64,000 nt of DNA. Source: Larix kaempferi (lineage: Eukaryota > Streptophyta > Pinopsida > Pinales > Pinaceae). Of the stretch, positions 24,111-36,127 are shown piece after piece. The notes beneath the pieces are model-generated. The model was not told the origin of the DNA. It saw only the letters and a program-made list of their open reading frames with translations, and made no database searches. Position 1 is the first letter of the stretch, and each line of letters begins with the position of its first letter. The stretch lies in NCBI GenBank assembly GCA_027924585.1, contig BSBM01002098.1:7601001-7665000 (forward strand), read 5' to 3'. The translations under genes were made by a program, and so were the position numbers.

Positions 24111-25110
24111 TCAAAATATGATTAGCACAACAAATAGATTTATCCCAAAATATTCTATGTAATCCTTTAGTCGAATAAAGGATACATCTAGCCATTTCAA
24201 CAAAAGTTCTATTTTTCCTTTCGACAACCCTGTTTTGTTGAGGTGTATAAGGAACAACCTTTTGATGTTAAATACCATGTTTAGAAAAGTATGCATTAAA
24301 TTCATTTTAGTTTTCTCCCCAACATTATCAATTCTCAGCATGTCTTAATACTTTTACCAGATTCATTTTCAACTAAGGCTTTAAATTCTTGAAATACAAC
24401 AAAGGATTCACTTTTATGTTTCAAAAAATAAACTTGAGTCTTCCTATTGTAATCATCAATAAAAGTAATGAAATAGACATTATGAGATAAAGAATGGGTT
24501 TCAATAGGACCACATATGTCACTATGAATCAATTGCAATTGTTCTTTGGCACGCCAAGCTTCATCCCAATCAAACTTTTCCTTATGATGCTTACCAAGCA
24601 CACAACCTTCGCAAACACCTTTAGTGGAAGAAATTGTAGGTAAGCCAAGTACAATTTTAGATAACATTTGCATTTTACCATAATTCAAATGACCTAATAT
24701 TTCATGCAATAATTTTCTTTGTTTATCAGTGTGAGTAACATAGGAATAAAATGGTTTCGTTTTAGGTGAATTAAAACCAGTAAATTTAAATAAACTAGCT
24801 TCATGATCAACAAGGTTGGAAGAAACAACTCTGAAGTTATTTTTAATGTCTTCCAAAACATATTTTGTTTGACATGCTTCAAATTTGTAACATTTTAACA
24901 AGCACAATAAATAGAAAGCAAAGTGAATTTTTTTTTCCAATGTATCATTAGGTACTTTAATATCACCAAAAACTATTACTGAAAGTTGTTTAACATCATT
25001 AATTGAAACTTTATGTGATGTGTGCTTTTTAGTGTCATAAGATGAAGTACTAATCATATGATTAGAGGCACCAAAATCCATAATCCATTCCACAGAAGAC
25101 GAGGAATTAC
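24111..25110 (-). pseudogene. Copia protease and integrase
   Basis: The protease signature reads WIMDFGASNHM (near 25,090). The active-site triplet expected as D-S-G is D-F-G here. The integrase zinc-binding region (LLHEILGHLNYGKM to CEGCVLGKHHKEKF) and the core with IHSDICGP and FIDDYNRKTQVYFLKHKSES follow. After a frame change near 24,340 come a degraded LRTDNGGE-type block (LRIDNVGEK) and the C-terminal part. It would have cleaved the polyprotein and inserted the cDNA. It is inactive because of the frame break and altered residues. Confidence 0.85.
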
Positions 25111-25990
25111 TTGGGTGAACAGAATAGGCACAAAGAGATACATGTTGTTCCTTGGAGGAAATTTTATTCTTTGCTTTAGCAAGTTCACTTCTCCTTTTAA
25201 AGCAAATCTTCTGAGGGTGGTTGGTTTTGCCAAAATACTTACAAGGGTTAAATACTTTATTTTTAGGAACATCATTAAAAGCATCATAGAAGTGTGATGG
25301 GATGGACCATTAGTATGTGGTTTATGGTTTTTATTAAAACTTTTATGTGGATTCTTCTTACTATGAGCCATAAGAGCTTTACCAATAACTAATTGACATG
25401 ATGAGATAGGTTGATCTTGCTCACAAATAAAACTGTTACAAAAAAATTCAAAGGAGGGTTTCACAGTTCTCTTAGACATTTCAATAGACCTATTCCTAGT
25501 TTGGATGAACAAATCAAAGGAAAAAGGTAATTTTTGCTCTACAAGAATTTAAGGGTAGTATCAATTTTCTTATAATCTTTACCACAATTATTAAATTTTT
25601 AATTATAAGTTTTTAATTTAGCGAGAAATGACTCAATTCTATCAAAATATTTAGGATCAATCTCATGAATCTTCTTTTCGAGATAATAATCTAAAACATC
25701 ATTAGATTTATCTTATAAAGAATATAAAGTTTTCCATGCCTCAATCGGGCTATCTTCAACCTCAATATGTACCTATAAACCATCTGATACGGTTTGACCA
25801 ATGAGTCTTCTTATTTAATCACAACGCTCTTCTCACATAGCTATGTCTGTGGCATTGATAGGTTTCTGATGTTCACCATTGACTAAATGCCATAGATTCT
25901 TTCTCCTGAGAATGTCAATCATCTTTCTATTCCAAGCAAGATAGTTAGCACCATTGAACTTAGGAACATAAGCAATATCTAAACTCATGC
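25054..25990 (-). pseudogene. Copia gag
   Basis: The N-terminus (FNGANYLAWNRKMIDILRRKNLW) is at 25,980-25,900, followed by stop-interrupted gag helices (YLEKKIHEIDPKYFDRIESF) and, near 25,215, a zinc-knuckle-like CKYFGKTNHPQKICFK. The first Cys pair is degraded. Several stops and at least one frameshift lie in it. It is a different lineage from the gag at 1-665, whose wording around the knuckle differs. Confidence 0.75.
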
Positions 25991-27221
25991 TGATTAAAAC
26001 TGAAACTACAAAAACTAATGCAATAAAGACAAGAAGCGAATGACTAAAAGAAACAGAGAAGAATAAATTAAATTCTCACAAATGATGAAACACTGAAGCA
26101 CCTACCGAAAGATGTGCAAACCCTCAACAAAAGAACAGTAAAAAACTTCACTTACAACAAGTTTTATTTTTCAAAAAGGGGTATGTGCACTTTCCTGTAG
26201 GTGAAGACACGTGTGTACGTTCCTGTAGATAAGAAAAAATGAGTGCGTATAATGCTTTTGTGATTCCTATTCAATCTTTCTTTCAACCTCTCGTTGGGAA
26301 GCCTCTAAGTTTGTGCAGTAGGTGCAAATTTGGTAAGGCAAAACACAACATAGGAAACATGAACAAATTTGTGAAGGAGGAACCGACTCATAGACTCTCG
26401 TTTGTTGCAAGTACATGAAACACCAACAAACTGAGGGAATTGGCTTGCAAGCTTTTGTTCATTGTAGGTTTGTGATACACCATTGGATATGATAGCATGG
26501 CATCCCAGAGCCATTCAAGAAAATGCATCCACATTGAGATTCAAAAATTTGTTGAATGATGTGAACATATAAGTGACAACTACCAGGAGTAAAATGGAAA
26601 AAGGTCCCGAGTAAATGGGAACATTGGAAAAATAATTGGGAGAACCAAAATGCTAGGGAGGTTAAGGTTCTTAGAAGGAAGCAATTTCTATTGAAGGCCC
26701 AATAGAAAAGACACAAGAGTAAAATTTTAATGATGGAGATTAACAATGAGACTTAGAAAGAAAAGTTAGAAGAAGAAACAATTAAATTCTAGGAGCTCCA
26801 AGAGAGAGTCATGCATCTTGAGCTAGAGAGAGGTTAAAATTCGAAGAGCTAAGGATTGGGGCCTCACATGAAGCTTCAATAGGGTCTCCACGAATAGCTG
26901 CTATGGAGGAAGACGCATCGGAACAAACTTCGAGATCTAAGAAGCAACATGAGCGCTCCTTCCTTGCTTCAACAAAAAACATGAGGAATGGTTTGTTGGA
27001 TCTACAATATTTGATACAAATGGTACAAGCCTGCCAATCTTTGATCCTTCTATTATGCACGGGAGGATAACATCTTTAATGCTTAGAGTTCCAAGCATGG
27101 GTGTGCAAATGTTGCGTGTGTTTCTTGGCTAATAAACTATCCATCACTAATTTCATTATGAGTAGCGATAAACCTTTCATGGAGAGGCTCTTGTCACCAC
27201 AAGAAGCCATGCACACAAATT
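25991..27221. other. no recognisable gene
   Basis: This is the right flank of the Copia element. Polar, coding-like words on the plus strand at 26,760-27,060 (EEDASEQTSRSKKQHERS) are interrupted by stops and match nothing I know. Confidence 0.5.
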
Positions 27222-27562
27222 CACACAAATCGAAGGTCCTTCCTACCTCTGATAATTTTATGGTTGCTCATCTCTATAATTTTTAGGAACAAACAATAAT
27301 CAACATAATGTCAAGTCTAGAATTTCAGCTTGAAATATACCACTCTTCAATCTAATATTTTGCTACAAAAAAAATATGGAAGTTGGAATTTTGGAGTGAG
27401 TATAAGCTATACAAACTTACTACTACTAGCACTCCATAGGTAGACACATGCACTTAACCCTACTGCAAGTATGTTATGAGATGACCAATCTACAAGATTT
27501 AGATATAAATCAACTTGAAGAGCAAGAGCATCCAAAACTTGCATAAAAAAGAAGGAAACAAA

Positions 27563-28143
27563 TTTTTAGTCCCTAATATTTTTTCCTTGACAGAAAAAGG
27601 AAAAAATTAAAGAAGATCAATTATTTATAAGTGCCACTCACATTATCTACTAATTGTCTAGCACACTTCATAACCTGTGACAAGTAAATATCCTACCATT
27701 GCAAATATGAAATAAAAATAGATGTTTAGTTAAATTGCCTAGCATTACCTCTAACAACATAATTCCATCCATGGCATACATAAAATATCGGATATCCCCT
27801 ATTATCCACAACAACTTATTCCCCACTGTGCATAAAAAAACCCTGCATAAAACATAAGGCAACAGCTTTTTAGTCCCTAATATTTTCTCCTTGACATAAA
27901 AAGGAGAAAAGTAAAGAAGAACAATTATTTACAAGTGCCACTCACATTATCTACTAATTGTCTAGCACACTTCATAACTTGTGACGAGTAAATCTCCTAG
28001 CATTGCAAATATGAACTAAACATAGGTGTTTAGTTAAATTGCCTCGCATTACATCTAACAACATAATTCTAGCCATGGCATACATAAAATATCGGATATC
28101 CCCTATTAGCCACAACAACTTATTCCCCACTGTGCATAAATTA
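27563..28143. repeat. tandem duplication of about 304 bp
   Basis: The copies begin at about 27,563 and 27,867 (tttttagtccctaatatt) and both contain gcatacataaaatatcggat and ttattccccactgtgcat. They differ by scattered substitutions and small indels. No coding content is seen. Confidence 0.9.
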
Positions 28144-29073
28144 CACATGACCACCTACAACAACTTACTTTAAGAAACATGATCTCAAACTACAATAACT
28201 TGCTTTAACTGACGGGATGTGAACTGATAGCCTACAAATACCCACAAAAGCTTCTTTAGAAACAAAGAAGGAAAGAAATCATATCAAGGTCCACTAACAA
28301 CCAAAATAGGTCAATGGAACTCAAAGTTACAAGAAGTTATTTACTCTATAAGTTCGTTATTATCATGCTCCATATTCAGAGGCTTTCCAAAAACTGACTC
28401 TAATCTTGCACACTAACCTATCTACAAGTATTTCAAGATTCTCTTTATGTTGCAGCAACAATCATTATCAAACTTCAAATGTGTTTCAAAATGACATAGG
28501 ATAGAAAATTTAAGACAGCATTGATTTCTATAAACAATATAGGTAATCTTAACAAAGCATAGCTCCTTCTTTACCTCTCGACTCCATCCTGCTTTGTTTT
28601 ACATATCCCTCCTGCATTGCTTGGAATTTGACAATCAACAAATAGAAACCAAGAACGGTGTTCAACCCGTGAAATTGGACGAGTAATACTCTGCAACAAC
28701 CCAGAACTCTTTGTTAACTCGATCTACAATATTGACAAACTTATTAATCAAGAAGGAAGCAACAATCCCTCTACACCAAGTATCAGAACTACTATGATCA
28801 GCCAGACATGGAGCAACTTAAGTAAGAGGACTGTCTGAGATTTAGAATCGTGTTATGTATAGTTGTCTAATATTTCCATAATAACTTGGTTCAAGTTGCA
28901 CTATACATCTATTACATCTAATCTGTGAGACTGTACCTATACTCAATCACCCAAAAAAATAACGATGTATCTATTAGCCATCCATTGGCAGGAAGGGAAC
29001 AATTGCCAAATGACAGGGGTTTCTAGTATCTATTAGTTGTGCACACATCACCTATAGCTTATCTATTATTATA
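28144..29073. other. no recognisable gene
   Basis: Anonymous sequence inside the composite structure. I see no ORF with a known motif and no repeat. Confidence 0.5.
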
Positions 29074-29081
29074 GATTGAAC

Positions 29082-29464
29082 CATAGTAGCATACTTCGGC
29101 CGTATTGGCATTTCCCATACGGAAATTCGCAACAATTAGAATTCATCAAATATTCGGTATAGATATGATACGAGTATAGATTCTTACTAATTAAAAAGTA
29201 AATTTTAAAAATCAATTTTAAAAAACCATTTTTTTATTATTTAATAATTATAAAATATAAATAACATTCAATTTATTACTTTCTTATAAAAACGAATGGT
29301 TTTTAATGTACATTTATGCTAATTTGGTGTATATATTTGATTAAAAGTATTATATATAAGAAGTCTACTTCCGTATTTTATCCGTATTAGAATTTTTTAT
29401 TAAGTATTTTTTCCGTATCGAATCGTATTCGTATCCGTATTCGTACTCGAATTATGCTACTATG
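29082..29464. mobile_element. hAT-like MITE, 383 bp
   Basis: The ends form an inverted repeat (catagtagcata and tatgctactatg, starting CA and ending TG, with ttcg matching further in). An 8-bp target-site duplication, gattgaac, is found at 29,074-29,081 and 29,465-29,472. TIR type and 8-bp TSD fit the hAT superfamily. The interior is noncoding and has repeated ccgtat and cgtattcg words near both ends, similar in kind to subterminal transposase-binding motifs. Confidence 0.85.
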
Positions 29465-29639
29465 GATTGAACATCCTGTAAAGTGCAATTTTAGCTATCA
29501 TCTGTTGACGACAATGATGCAAAATTTTGCATACAAAGTAGATAAAATTATAGAGATGAGCAACAAATGCACACAAATCGAAGGTCCTTCCTACCTCTGA
29601 TAAATCCATTTTGCATAGGAAAATGGTCAGATCGTTCAA

Positions 29640-29870
29640 AACATAATATCTACTCAGCTTGATTTAGGCGTAGTTCATAACAACACAAACATCAGGTCAA
29701 GCTATGATCAGTGGAAGGACAAAGGAGTGTTGTGGGTGCCGGATAGGTTGAAGGAAGCCCTTGCTACTTTAGACTATTACTCCCTTCTAGACATACCTAG
29801 CGAATCATACTTCTGTGTGGCTGAAGGAAGCGATTTAACTCTAGGTAATCAATTTTCTTCTCAAGATTGA
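29640..29870 (+). other. coding-like fragment, unidentified
   Basis: The plus frame is open and protein-like (SSYDQWKDKGVLWVPDRL, ALATLDYYSLLDIPSESYF) and ends at TGA after FSSQD. I do not recognise the family. It has no known neighbour context except the GLR stub 400 bp downstream. Confidence 0.3.
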
Positions 29871-30084
29871 TTACGTGCTTGTTCAATTGTTCCAGACTGT
29901 GAATCCTTCCACAACAATGCTCTCTCCAATTAAATGCAGAGGATGCAGTGTCGTGAAGAATGCAGGGGAATTCCAAATCGCAGGGGAAAGGGGCTCCAAC
30001 TACAACACAGTGTCTATGTGCCATGATCCCCTGTATTGAATGCAGTTCGTGGCCGATGACAACGCCATGCATTAAAAGATGGCA

Positions 30085-30140
30085 ATCTTTTCGGGACTTT
30101 CCGACAATGGCCATCTTTTCGGGCCTTTCCGACAATGGAT
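30085..30140. repeat. 28-bp tandem duplication
   Basis: atcttttcgggactttccga at 30,085 is repeated at 30,113 with one change (gggcc). GC-richer than the surroundings. Confidence 0.8.
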
Positions 30141-30270
30141 GGAGTGGAATCCGATTTTGAGTTGGTCACCACCGAAAAGACGATTGGCCGGGAAGCGGTG
30201 ACAACGACCGGCTTCTGGTCCAAATCGTTGAATCGATAGACTACTCCCAAAAGATATAAACCTGGTCATG

Positions 30271-30449
30271 TTAATGATGCACATTTTGACAAAATCTATA
30301 CACCAATACCATATCACATTGGATTCTAAGGTCTATGTTTCCTTCAACCTAAAAAGATAACCAAATATGGAACTGCAATTTCACATGGAAATCCAAGCTA
30401 GACATTGACAATTTTGATGATTTTCTACTTTTTAATTATGCAATACATG
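30271..30449 (+). pseudogene. GLR 5' leader and signal-peptide stub B
   Basis: Collinear with 49,935-50,095: aatgatg, ttttgacaaaatctata, cattggattctaaggtctat, the start-codon region (aatatggaactgcaattt) and ttttgatgattttct. Homology stops in the signal peptide, at nearly the same place as in stub A, and both end in a gcaataca-type sequence. It shares several differences with stub A against the intact gene, so A and B are closer to each other. No receptor domain follows. Confidence 0.8.
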
Positions 30450-32600
30450 TAATAATTTGTGTAGTGAAATTTACAATTATGTTAGTGGATTAATAATATT
30501 TATTTTATTTTATTTTTAATTTTTATATAGTTATAATTAATATTAAGCATAAATTGATATATGAGATTTTTTCATCATTGTTACATTAAAAAAAAATACT
30601 AGTAAAGACAAACACATATTTTACTTCGTTAAGTCTACTTAAGTTGTTAACAATAGATATTCATGGATTTTGAGATTTCTTTCCTTGAGTTACAAGTAAA
30701 GTGGAAATAATAACAATATTAAAAACTATAAAATTTTAATCAATAAGTAAATATTTTTATAAAAATATTTATTACGCAATGAAGGTAATAATTTGTGTAG
30801 TGAAATTTACAATTATACGCATGGATTAATAATAACTTTATTTTTATTTTTATATAGTCATAATTAATACTAAGCATCACATCAAATTGATGTGTGAGAT
30901 TGATTAAACATCACATTGATATAAGAAATTATTTTTTAGTCTATGAAAATATACGTCATTGTCACATCAAAAGAAATACTAGAAAACACAAATACACATT
31001 TTTCGTTTTAAGTGTATTTAAGTGGTTAACCATAGATATTCATGGATTTTAAGAATTCTTTCCTTAAGGTACAAGTAAAGTGAAAATATACATCATTGTC
31101 ACATCAAAAGAAATACTAGAAAACAAAAATACACATTTTTCATTCATGGATTTTAAGAATTCTTTCCTTAAGGTACAAGTAAAGTGAAAATATACATCAT
31201 TGTCACATCAAAAGAAATACTAGAAAACAAAAATACACATTTTTCATTTTAAGTGTATTTAAGTGGTTAACCATAGATATTCATGGATTTTAAGAATTAT
31301 TTCCTGAAGGTACAAGTAAAGTGGAAATAATAAAAACATTAAAAAATATAAATTTTTCATTTTAATAAGTAATTATTGTCATAAAAATAGTTAAATATAA
31401 ATATAAAAAATTACGTACATCAAAATCAAAACATCATATGAAATGTTATAATTATTTTTTGTTTTAGGTTTTTAAGTAAACAAAAATAAACATTGATTAT
31501 CAATAACCTTTTAATATGATATTCTATAACACTAAAGATGAGGATGCATGATTGGGATGGCTTGAGTGCACCTAAACCTATGAGATATATATATATATAT
31601 CCTTCGAAATACTTTGCATTTTATTAATTGAAATAAAACATCTTGTACAAAAACTTTGAAAATCATATCTTCCCTTGCATTCCTCTAAGAGGCATGCTAT
31701 AGATAACTACACTCTATCAACACCTATAAGCTCACTATATGAGCATCTAAAAAGATGGTTGATTGAAACATAGATACAAACACCCAGTCAATATGAGCAG
31801 AAATTAAGTTCTTAATCTAAAAAGAATATTAGAGCCATCTATAGATTAGCCATAGTCTATACAAAAAACAAATAGTTCTCATATCACAGATATATGCTTG
31901 CTATGACAATAGAGTTCCCTTGAGAAGCTTTGTGGTGCTGGCGTATAACTAGCATTATTCCAAATATGGTCTAGGATCATGCTCCATAATGTTATCATTA
32001 TCTTGATCCCATTTATGCTACATACCTTCAATCCCATGAAGGCCAAGTTTTGAAAGATGGTAAGCTAATGCACTTCTTTCTTAGAAAATGTGTTGAAGGC
32101 CAAGTTTTGAAAGATGGTAAGCTAATGCACTTCTTTCTTAGAAAATGTGTTGAAATCTTATATTTGGGAACCTGTAAAATAATTGGGAAGGACACACTCA
32201 CGCACACATATTAAAAACATCCAAAAATCATTCAAAACAATTTTCGGTGATTTTAAACATAATTGTCTATCCTATATAATATTATCACAATACTTACACT
32301 ATAAGTGGCATTCCATTATTTGTCAAGTAAAATGCAATTTAGATTTAGAATGCATTTTAGCTTTAGAATTTTACCATTGCATTGGAAACCACTTCAAAAC
32401 TCTTTGGAACACACGTGCATGAATTAGGTAAGAGATCATTCATATTTCCTACTGAGAAGGTGGTTGAATAATAATTTATTCAAAAATTTAGCATCCAATA
32501 TGAGTCATTGCTATTTGATTGTTTTCCCAATGCTTGAGGTTAGGATGATAGAAAAAATATACTTGAATAACTCTTGGACACCATGTACAACATGTAAAAA
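30450..32600. repeat. repeat R2, copy B, with internal tandem copies and a 660-bp insert
   Basis: Collinear with 15,490-15,732 plus 20,936-21,600. Between 31,060 and 31,330 a block with gtacaagtaaagtgaaaata and acatcaaaagaaatactaga is repeated in tandem two to three times. About 31,540-32,205 is absent from copy A; it holds a 57-bp tandem duplication (gaaggccaagttttgaaaga near 32,038 and 32,095) and an (AT)n tract near 31,590. No gene is seen. Confidence 0.7.
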
Positions 32601-34250
32601 TTAAGATCACCCGAAAACTAAGAAGAATAAGAGTAATATCTATGAAGATCAAAGCTTTGAGATACATGCATTATGGTTAATATGGAAGCTTTATTTACTA
32701 GAATGATGTTGTTAAAAAGAAAATAGTTAAATCATAGAAAATCTAAATCAAAACCCATCATACAAAACCTATATTTTGATTTGCCACTAGTATAAATTTA
32801 GATTTTAAAAAAAATAGATGAAAAATATTATCATATTGTCTAATCATCAATGTCAAATGTAAGCATTGAAAATACATGTCATAACATCCTAAAAATTTCC
32901 TTAGGACTTCCCTGAAATCTACAGGAATGTCATCGAAATCTAAATGAAACTTACTTGAAAAATACCTAGAGCATTTTGGGTATGCCAACAAGCAATCGAG
33001 TCTCGAGCGAGGTGTGTGGGGGTTCTCGTATAACATAGATAAATTCATTTTAAGAGGTTCTTGATGGCCGTATAAAGAGCTTATTGATGTTTTAATATGG
33101 CATTTTTTTTTGTGTGTGTGTTTTTAATCCAATCAAAGAGTAGTTAAAGATTTCCATTCTAAAAATTTTACTATTGGTATCATTGTTTAGGGATTCTCCA
33201 TGATTCATCACAATTATTTTTAGCTACACGATTTATGTGCTCCATTATAAAAAATTATTGTGAAGATAATTTGATAATTTGAATTTTAGAAGAAAAAATA
33301 TTTTAATAATAATTGTTCAAAAACACTATAGAATTTCGGTAAAGCTTTTTATAACACACAACTAATTGAGAAAAATAAAAGCAATATAATATTAACCAAA
33401 AAATAATATTACCAAAATCAATGATAATATTCATAATTTTCATAGTTAAAGTGGCACTTCCCCAAAATACATGGGGATAAATGAATTTGTAAAATGCCAT
33501 CTTAGAGCGATTTAAACAACACGGATCTAAGCAGTGATTTCAGAGTGATCTAAGTTGTGACTGTATTAAATTTTACAATAATTTTCGATCTTGGAGCAAT
33601 CTTGCATTTAAGAAGTGATATTTCATTTTGGAGCCACAATTTTGCACCTTCAAGCCAATCTTGGAGTAACCATCTTGCATCTTGCAATTAATATTGGAGC
33701 AATCTTGCATTTGGAAGCAATCCATATTGGAACTGATCTGAGCAGCCATGATGAAGTGATTTATATTGGAGCCAATCCGAGAATCTATCCTGCATATTCA
33801 ACATTTATCAAAAATTTTGGGGGAAGATGGGGGGCAAACAAGTTGAGGGAGGTTGTACGGCTTACGACAACAACAAGAAAGGTTGTGTGAGGGAAGAGGA
33901 GAAGGGAGGGTGCGGGCATCAACCTAAAGGGGACCTAGGAGGAGGTCGTGGTGGATAGAAGGATATTGGCATGGTAATTTTTAGGGGTATTTCGCCAATT
34001 GGCTGTTTTTTGGGTTTTTTTTTCAAAAAATAAATTCGTTATTTGGTCAGTTTTACTCTTGAATATCGCCTATATTTACATAAAATATGTTTTTATATTG
34101 TAATATTCTCTAAAATTTACAATTTTGAGTAGTAAATTGTATGTTTCATATTTAATTTTCGCCTACCTATCTATATATATGATTTTTTCAATCCAAAATA
34201 ATTGCCTAGAATACTATATTTAGGTATACTATTAGAATCCTTAAAAAATA
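32601..34250. other. no recognisable gene; short degenerate reiterations
   Basis: Mostly AT-rich anonymous sequence. At about 33,590-33,790 the words ttggagcaatcttgcat and variants recur six or more times at irregular spacing. Confidence 0.5.
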
Positions 34251-34559
34251 CCCTGGATATTGGTGGAGGAGTTGGTGGTTCTAGCGAAGGAGAAAGGGAT
34301 GTGACTGCCTGTGCATGGTTGTTTAGTGGGCAACGCAATGGAAAGGGACTACGGGTAAGAGGAAAGGACCTACAAGAAGAGAAAAATATGGTTTATTTAG
34401 TTAATTCAATAGGTTTTTTTATTGATCGCATAGGGAATACTAGGATCCTAGCCATAGAAAATGTTTTCCGATGCCAGATTCCATCAAGAGAGTGAACTCC
34501 AAATTACATTCCTTTAAACCCTGATGGTGGGGTGAAATCCATAGTGCATTCACTCAATG

Positions 34560-36127
34560 CCAAGTTCAATGGTATCGAGAAGAGTACGATAGGATCCCAT
34601 GACGTTGTTGGACCAGTTATTAGTTTGGCCCTATATCTAGAAAATATGGATAATGAAACCCCCATTGTGGTAAGCCGATAGGAGATCCCATCAAAGATAG
34701 AGTTAGTCCCCTCATATTCTATGGTGGAATCAAAAATAGGGGAGGATTTTCATGTGCATGACAAGGTTCTGATCAAGGTAGTGGATGAAGAGGTACCTAC
34801 GCCAATTCTCTCCATGCCCCATCTAGAAAAGCCACCCCTACCTAAACAAGACGATTTTAACTTCTTTCTGGTAGGAAACTAGGAGTGATTTGAAATACAT
34901 ATGTGTCTCCAAGTCATGAGGAGTCATCCTATATTTCCTACATTGAATGTTGGATGAGGAGGCCTTTAATAGATAGTCTTTGTTGAATTGGGAAGCCAAA
35001 GGGATATCTTTGAACTCCTATTGGGGGTTGGGAGCGAAGCATGTTTTCCTCTTGTTCAACTCAGAAGTGGTTGCTCGCCATGTTTTGTAGTTTGGCACTT
35101 GGCACATTGTAGGATTGTTGGATTTTGTGCAATCGTGGAGGGAAAATTTTAACCTTGGGCATTGTGGTCAGGCTAACTATCCATTGTGGATAAAGTTTCC
35201 CCGTCTCCCCATGGACATGCATCTATTTGTGGATATGTTTACCCATATGTATGGTACAACATTTATTCTAGATGGTCACCATAAATTTTTTTGAGCTCCC
35301 CCAAGGATTTGTGTTGAGGTGGATCTAAAGTGGAAGCTTCTGCCATTCATATAAGTTTACATGACCAATGGAGTCTTCTAGCAAAAATTATGTTATCTGA
35401 AATTATGGAATGCATTTTTACTTGTCATTCTCAAGACAACTTGATTCACGACTTCCCTCACTATCAGCCTAGGCTTGGGGAAGGTAGGGGGGAGGGAGCA
35501 CTATCCACAATTCTAGTTTCAGGGTTAGAGGGAACCTCTATGGCCTCAAAGCCTATGATGGGTAGTGAAATTTCTCAAGGTACATGTGCTGGTGGATTTC
35601 TACATGGGAGGTCATGCTCTAGTTCGAGCGACATTGGTAGTGGTATTGGTGGGGGCCAAGTGGGTGTCCCAATGATAGACATAGGTATAGGAACAAGTGT
35701 GGGCTCTAGGTTGGGTCCAAAGATAGATTCAAGGTTAGGCTCAGGAGGAGAAAATCCAAGAGACAGTAGGATAAATGGGCCTAGGAGATCTAGTGCCCCT
35801 AAGGGATCTTTTCCTTCTGTGGAAGCATCCTATGGTCAACCTAGCATTTCTCATCCAAGAGGCCTAAAGATGAAAGCTAAGGCGTGTCGAACGAGTACCA
35901 ATAGTATGGAAGTTGAACAGGTATGGAATACAAAGTCGTCCAAGTGCAAGGTAATCTCTTCCACTGCACAGATGGACAAGTCTGCTAGCGAGATGAGTCC
36001 ACAAAAAAGGTCCTAGAAGGATGAGTTTGTCCAATCAGTGAACACATGCATACCTGAGGGCCTTGAGATGGACAACTGTTATAGTATCCTTGGACAACAT
36101 CTCCTATTGGAATGAAGTTATCCTTAA
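34560..36127 (+). pseudogene. LINE ORF1 (decayed)
   Basis: Blocks such as KHVFLLFNSEVVARHVL, FGTWHIVGLLDFVQSW, YPLWIKFPRLPMDMHLF and PPRICVEVDLK match the DUF4283-type domain. CHSQDNLIHDFP (35,430-35,465) is a degraded CCHC knuckle, and a low-complexity Gly/Ser/Pro-rich part follows to 36,016. The last frame reads through TAG 36,014 and TGA 36,113 to TAA 36,125-36,127, which overlaps the presumed ORF2 ATG. Many stops occur in the 5' half. Confidence 0.7.

Larger units (their letters stand above)
21665..25990 (-). mobile_element. Ty1/Copia retrotransposon, decayed internal region
   Basis: The minus strand has the Copia order gag, protease, integrase, RT and RNase H. Two PPT-like tracts (AAGGGGGAA near 21,728 and AAAGGGGAA near 21,672) lie behind RNase H. 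Gag starts at about 25,990 (MSLDIAYVPKFNGANYLAWN). I found neither a 5' LTR nor the usual tRNA-Met PBS in 26,000-26,300, so the right end is missing or degraded. Stops and frameshifts occur throughout. Confidence 0.88.
27222..29603. repeat. composite structure: 34-bp direct repeat enclosing 21-bp inverted repeat
   Basis: A perfect 34-bp direct repeat stands at 27,222-27,255 and 29,570-29,603. Just inside it is a perfect 21-bp inverted repeat, 27,263-27,283 (starts gttgctcatctctataat) and 29,544-29,564. The distances between direct and inverted repeats are 7 and 5 bp. The 2.26 kb between contain a duplicated noncoding block and a hAT-like MITE but no transposase. The class is unknown. Confidence 0.7.
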
